Positions 12,773 through 15,743 of a DNA stretch of 15,743 bases are shown in pieces. Made by a program: the position numbers and the translations under genes. Below the pieces are notes generated by a model that had not been told where the DNA came from, did no database searches, and saw nothing but the letters and a program-made list of their open reading frames with translations. The stretch's first letter is position 1. Each line of letters starts with the position of its first letter. Origin of the DNA: Bacillota bacterium (lineage in GTDB: Bacteria > Bacillota > Clostridia > Lachnospirales > Cellulosilyticaceae). The DNA is taken from positions 1 to 15,743 of the forward strand of contig JAEYPM010000088.1 in NCBI GenBank assembly GCA_023410675.1, in the 5' to 3' direction.

Positions 12773-13813
12773 CTATTCCACGACAAATTCTGCTGCAAGG
12801 TTATAGGTTGAAAAATCCCCAGTTCCCTTAAAATCTGCAACAGACTTTACAATGCGATAGGTTCCCCTTGGAAGAATACCATGAAAATAAGTCCAGTCTA
12901 CCTCCCAATTTGCCAGAACATCTTTTTGGGCAACGTACGCAATAGAATGAAATCCGAAGTTCTCTATGATATAGTCTACAGCATACCATTTCCCATCCTT
13001 CTTCATCTCCAATGAATAATCATCACCAAATTGAATATCTTTGTCAGTCTTATTTAGAAATGATAACTTGATACCTTGATTATTTACATAAACAACTTCC
13101 ATAGAAACACCTTCTAAAGTATCTATGAGTGTCAAAGTTTCAGTGCTTGCAGTAGTTGCAGTAGCTACTGGAAGATCTGGCATTTCTGTCACAAAACGCA
13201 TCCATTTTGATTCTCCTTTTCCATCTGGCATAAGCACATCAATACTGCCTTCACCAACGTACTGATAGCCATAACCTGTCCCAAAGTTTGATTGCCCCTC
13301 CTCTGTCGGAATCTCTGCCTCGCCTACTGAAGTAATACTCTCTCCATCCATCACACCACAACGTCCAACAATATCTGATTCTTTTCCAGTTGCCTTGTAT
13401 AATTTACCATTCACAATAACCATTGATGGATGATCTTTCTCTATATTTTCCCCTTTTTCTACTAAGGTAATCTCATAAACTTCATTGATCTGGGCAGGGT
13501 AAGATTCTAGAATTTCTCCCGAGTAACCAATTGTAACAGTATCTCCAACCTCTAAATCATCAAGTACTTCTAGTGACTTTTCTTCTATCTTATTATTTAT
13601 ATTAATCAAAATTAAGTCAGAAGATTTTCGTTCACTGGTCATTTTTGAAGGCTCTACAAGAATGGCATTATCAGCTTTCTTTAGAACAGTTGCTTCGAAA
13701 TATGCTTTTTCAGTAGGTGTATCTATTGTGTCCGTATCATAATTAGTATTACAGCTACTTAGTGAAAAAATCATAAGACATATCAATAAGACTCTATAAA
13801 TTCTGTACTTCAT
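12773..13813 (-). CDS. Lipoprotein with DUF3221-like and C-terminal immunoglobulin-like domains
   Basis: 346 residues from ATG 13811-13813, with AAGGAGGGG upstream; the longer ORF start at 13867 has no such site. The N-terminus is a lipoprotein signal: MKYRIYR, a hydrophobic core (VLLICLMIFSL) and lipobox LSSC with C21, so the protein should be anchored outside the membrane. Residues about 37-120 (FEATVLKKADNAILVEPS through DLEVGDTVTIGYSGEILESYPAQI) look like the small DUF3221/YobA beta-barrel. The middle about 130-225 is Gly-rich (GTGYGYQYVGEGS). The last 105 residues (GVSMEVVYVNNQGIKLSFLNKTDKDI, then WEVDWTYFHGILPRGTYRIVKSV) match the Ig-like beta-sandwich often appended to Firmicutes lipoproteins. 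Function unknown. Domain names are from pattern recognition. Confidence 0.82.
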   Translation of the reverse strand: MKYRIYRVLLICLMIFSLSSCNTNYDTDTIDTPTEKAYFEATVLKKADNAILVEPSKMTSERKSSDLILININNKIEEKSLEVLDDLEVGDTVTIGYSGEILESYPAQINEVYEITLVEKGENIEKDHPSMVIVNGKLYKATGKESDIVGRCGVMDGESITSVGEAEIPTEEGQSNFGTGYGYQYVGEGSIDVLMPDGKGESKWMRFVTEMPDLPVATATTASTETLTLIDTLEGVSMEVVYVNNQGIKLSFLNKTDKDIQFGDDYSLEMKKDGKWYAVDYIIENFGFHSIAYVAQKDVLANWEVDWTYFHGILPRGTYRIVKSVADFKGTGDFSTYNLAAEFVVE

Positions 13814-13874
13814 AGGGAATCCCCTCCTTATGAAATATAGACGAAAGTAGTCATAAAAAAGTTGCATACTTATC

Positions 13875-13903
13875 GTAATAAATCTTTAATCCACTTAGTA
13901 CAA
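13875..13903 (-). promoter_or_regulatory. Possible promoter of the lipoprotein gene
   Basis: Minus strand TTGTAC (13898-13903), a 17-bp spacer and TATTAC (13875-13880), about 60 bp upstream of the ATG. Both hexamers deviate by two positions from consensus. Confidence 0.4.
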
Positions 13904-13958
13904 AGAAAGGAAAAATGAAATATCACAAGAGTCTATTTATAGACATAGCTTTAGACAC

Positions 13959-13991
13959 AAAAAACAAGTCCCAAGCCGGAACTGGGGACTT
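13959..13991 (-). terminator. Rho-independent terminator after the SDR gene
   Basis: On the minus strand AAGTCCC (from 13991) pairs with GGGACTT (to 13966) around a 12-nt loop and is followed by G and six Ts. This is a textbook terminator for the STAS-SDR transcription unit. Confidence 0.85.
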
Positions 13992-14064
13992 ATTCTCTAT
14001 TTATATTCTTTATTTATATTCTTTTTTTATGTATTCTTTTTTATATGTATTCTTTCTTTGATTT
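13992..14064. repeat. 13-16-bp degenerate tandem repeat at the 3' end of the SDR gene
   Basis: Units beginning ATTCT start at 13992, 14005 (13 bp each), 14018 (15 bp), 14033 and 14049 (16 bp each). Examples are ATTCTTTATTTAT and ATTCTTTTTTATATGT. The array ends at the SDR stop codon (14063-14065) and lies between it and the terminator. Confidence 0.65.
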
Positions 14065-14863
14065 ATTCCTCTGAAGTCTTACATGCTTTAAACACAAATT
14101 GATCCATGCTTGACTGAAGCATATAGCCTCCATCAACTCTTAGTACTGTACCTGTTGTAAATCCTGCTTCAGGTGAACAATAAAAAGCTGCTGCTACACC
14201 AATATCTTTTGGAACCCCATTTCTTCCCAATGGTGTATCTTGTGAAAATACGTCACCCATTGCCTCAAGAAATCCATCTGCCATTGGTGTTGCAATAATC
14301 CCTGGTTCAATGCAATTAACTGTTACTCCCCATTGTCCAAACTCTTTTGCCGCAGTCTTAGCCATCGCTTCTAATGCACCTTTAGACGCAGCGTAGTTCA
14401 CGCATCCGTTAAATCCATTGATCTGAGCTACTGATGAAATAATTAGAATTCTTCCATACTTAGCTTTTCTCATATATTTTGCAGCTTCCCTAATACAATA
14501 GAAAGCACCATATAAATGTGTTTTAATAACACTATCCCAAGCCTCATCTGTTGTCTCTGTAATAAATGCTGGCTCACTTAAATTTCCTGCATTTGATACT
14601 AAGATATCTAGTCTTCCATACTTTTTATAAACCTTTCCTATAACCTCTGATACATTATCTTTATCTGTTACATCAAGCTGATAACATTCAGCTTTTCCAC
14701 CGGCCTCTTCAATCATCTCCTTTGTTTCATTAAGCAAATGTTCTCTTCTTCCTGTAATAACAGTCAATACTCCTTTTTTAGCAAGTTCAATACAAATTCC
14801 TCTTCCTAAACCTGTACCCCCACCTGTCACTATCGCAACCTGCATATTTGTAGAATTAGCCAT
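14063..14863 (-). CDS. Short-chain dehydrogenase/reductase (SDR), classical type
   Basis: 266 residues, usual for classical SDRs; the ATG at 14861-14863 has AGGAGG upstream. The NAD(P)-binding loop TGGGTGLGRG (13-22), the LDV (63-65) and NAG (91-93) motifs and the catalytic S144, Y157 and K161 (ISS, then NYAASK) are all present, followed by the PG-II-x-T-P-M cofactor motif (187-194). The GRR after the second strand (38-40) suggests NADP(H) preference. The extension after VDGGYMLQ (about 16 residues, ending KACKTSEE) is slightly longer than in FabG-like enzymes. The substrate is not deducible; FabG-, glucose dehydrogenase- and hydroxysteroid dehydrogenase-like enzymes share this pattern. It lies 56 bp after the STAS-like gene and is probably co-transcribed with it. 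Confidence 0.92.
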   Translation of the reverse strand: MANSTNMQVAIVTGGGTGLGRGICIELAKKGVLTVITGRREHLLNETKEMIEEAGGKAECYQLDVTDKDNVSEVIGKVYKKYGRLDILVSNAGNLSEPAFITETTDEAWDSVIKTHLYGAFYCIREAAKYMRKAKYGRILIISSVAQINGFNGCVNYAASKGALEAMAKTAAKEFGQWGVTVNCIEPGIIATPMADGFLEAMGDVFSQDTPLGRNGVPKDIGVAAAFYCSPEAGFTTGTVLRVDGGYMLQSSMDQFVFKACKTSEE

Positions 14864-14919
14864 AAAATTCCTCCTAATGAATCTGTAAAATAAAGTGATT
14901 TATCTTTTGTTCACAACTC

Positions 14920-15303
14920 TTAAAATCCTTGAGATTTTAACCATTTATCAGCTTCGCTTTCAGACAAGAAGGCTTTCATTGCAAACTTTGTCCCTACAGC
15001 TTTATTCATTTGCACTTGTGTAACAGCACTATCTACAATTGTTGCCGCTGCTTTTAGGTTGTTATTTGTCATCCACTCTGTGTAGGCAGCTAATTCTTCA
15101 TTGATACCTGAAACCTTATAGCTTCTTAAATCACAGAGCTTAGCCCATGGCTTTGAATTTAGAATATTACTTATTCCGTGATAATCGCTTTCGAATCTTT
15201 TGAAAACTTCTTTATTCCACACTCCAGTGTTCTGTTCATACATAATGCGTCTCTTTTCATCAAAATTCAGTGTGTACATTTTCTTCTCATCATAAATAAT
15301 CAT
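14920..15303 (-). CDS. Small SpoIIAA/STAS-like protein
   Basis: 127 residues from ATG 15301-15303, with GGGGGT 6 nt upstream. There is no signal peptide or membrane span. The pattern of strands and helices (YTLNFDEKRRIMYEQNTGVW, a helix with KRFESDYHGISNIL, the strand AKLCDLRSY, then LKAAATIVDS, and the closing AFLSESEADKWLKSQGF) matches the SpoIIAA-like/STAS fold family of about 120-130 residues, many of which end in A-x-x-WL. No conserved phosphorylatable Ser can be assigned. Upstream on the same strand is a chemotaxis receptor gene, downstream the SDR. Function unknown; the fold assignment is moderate. Confidence 0.75.
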   Translation of the reverse strand: MIIYDEKKMYTLNFDEKRRIMYEQNTGVWNKEVFKRFESDYHGISNILNSKPWAKLCDLRSYKVSGINEELAAYTEWMTNNNLKAAATIVDSAVTQVQMNKAVGTKFAMKAFLSESEADKWLKSQGF

Positions 15304-15351
15304 TTGTATACCCCCAATTTGAATTTTTATATTACTATAATTGTCTTATGT

Positions 15352-15370
15352 TATAGATTTCGCATCTATA
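15352..15370. promoter_or_regulatory. TATAGAT/ATCTATA dyad upstream of the STAS-like gene
   Basis: Perfect 7-bp arms TATAGAT and ATCTATA flank a TTCGC spacer, about 50 bp upstream of the start. It could be an operator or a small RNA hairpin. The remaining 15371-15495 is AT-rich with only a weak imperfect hairpin near 15446-15478. Confidence 0.35.
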
Positions 15371-15495
15371 AATTTTATTTGTTCCTAAAAATATGTAACG
15401 TAAAATCATTCAAAGAAACAACTTTGAGCAAATGAGTAGATCAAGCTTATATATTGTATCTCTATAAGACAATATAAGTACAGCTTAGGTTAATA

Positions 15496-15743
15496 TCATT
15501 CATAATATCCTTCAGCTAACTGCTTACTTAGGATTGCTTCAGCTAAGCTTTCAACATTCCTTGAATTCTTTGATGATGCATCAACTATCGAATTCACCTT
15601 GTTCGCTATAGTGCAGATGTCTCTTGCTATTTCTTCAATAGCAATCGCCTCGTTGTTAACAGTCTGTGCAATGGAATCAATTCCCGCAACCGTCTTCTCT
15701 GTTAATTCACAGATGCTTTCTACTGATCTATCGATTTTATTCA
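15496..15743 (-). CDS. Methyl-accepting chemotaxis protein, C-terminal end (partial)
   Basis: 82 codons are visible before TGA at 15496-15498; the rest lies beyond the window. The sequence is the alternating hydrophobic/polar coiled coil of a chemoreceptor signalling or adaptation helix: ICELTEKTVAGIDSIAQTVNNEAIAIEEIARDI, then IANKVNSIVDASSKNSRNVESLAEAI. These helices bind CheA/CheW at the tip and carry Glu/Gln methylation sites. The short end QLAEGYYE is polar. The sensor domain, membrane spans and hairpin tip are not in the window, so the ligand cannot be guessed, and a cytoplasmic receptor is possible. Confidence 0.8.
   Translation of the reverse strand, partial: NKIDRSVESICELTEKTVAGIDSIAQTVNNEAIAIEEIARDICTIANKVNSIVDASSKNSRNVESLAEAILSKQLAEGYYE

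Noticed and set aside
15446..15478. Terminator for the chemoreceptor gene
   Set aside because: The stem is imperfect (CTTATATATTGT against ACAATATAAG) and no T tract follows on the minus strand.

Overview
The window looks like chromosomal DNA of a low-GC, obligately anaerobic member of the Clostridia. The signs are AT-rich sequence, purine-rich GGAGG-type ribosome binding sites, a four-subunit pyruvate/2-oxoacid:ferredoxin oxidoreductase, Rrf2 regulators, MetY/MetB/PatB sulfur enzymes and clostridial-style lipoproteins. Almost everything is on the minus strand, so transcription runs from high to low coordinates. No rRNA, tRNA, CRISPR array or intact insertion sequence was seen.

Layout, low to high coordinate: (1) 1-1490, a por operon (gene order porG-porD-porA-porB) that is visibly broken. 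Only the 3' tail of porG is left, porD has a UGA at the Trp codon before its first 4Fe-4S motif, porA lacks about 100 C-terminal-domain residues, and porB runs off the window with a repeat-coded N-terminus. (2) 1484-3651, a D-methionine ABC importer operon (metQ-metN-metI). Only metN is intact: metQ carries an in-frame UAG and metI is cut after about 52 codons and joined to the porG tail. (3) 3768-9859, an intact sulfur amino-acid block: cysK, and rrf2-rrf2(cymR-like)-metY-metB-patB. It has recognisable sigma-A promoters, an inverted-repeat array around the cysK promoter, a switch-like hairpin pair between metY and metB, and a 16-bp tandem repeat running into the end of patB. (4) 10057-11649, a truncated membrane-protein gene converging on a truncated polar amino-acid ABC ATPase, with a truncated and frameshifted permease behind it. 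(5) 11650-12772, a 70-nt hairpin, a 12-bp tandem repeat, an intact DUF2200 gene, and two gene fragments joined at their broken 5' ends. (6) 12773-15743, an intact lipoprotein, an SDR oxidoreductase, a small SpoIIAA/STAS-like protein and the C-terminus of a chemotaxis receptor.

How it fits together: the cell appears to keep the enzymes that make and interconvert cysteine, homocysteine and methionine (CysK, MetY, MetB, PatB) next to two Rrf2-type regulators, while the neighbouring methionine importer, an amino-acid importer and one por operon decay. Decay takes two forms: deletions that fuse truncated neighbours, and point changes. Several of the point changes, judged against family consensus, are of the C-to-T / G-to-A type. 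The stop codons at intact genes (TAA, TAG and TGA all occur) argue against a reassigned genetic code. The main novelty candidates are the dense decay pattern, the cysK operator array, the metY-metB alternative hairpin and the tandem repeats sitting on gene 3' ends.
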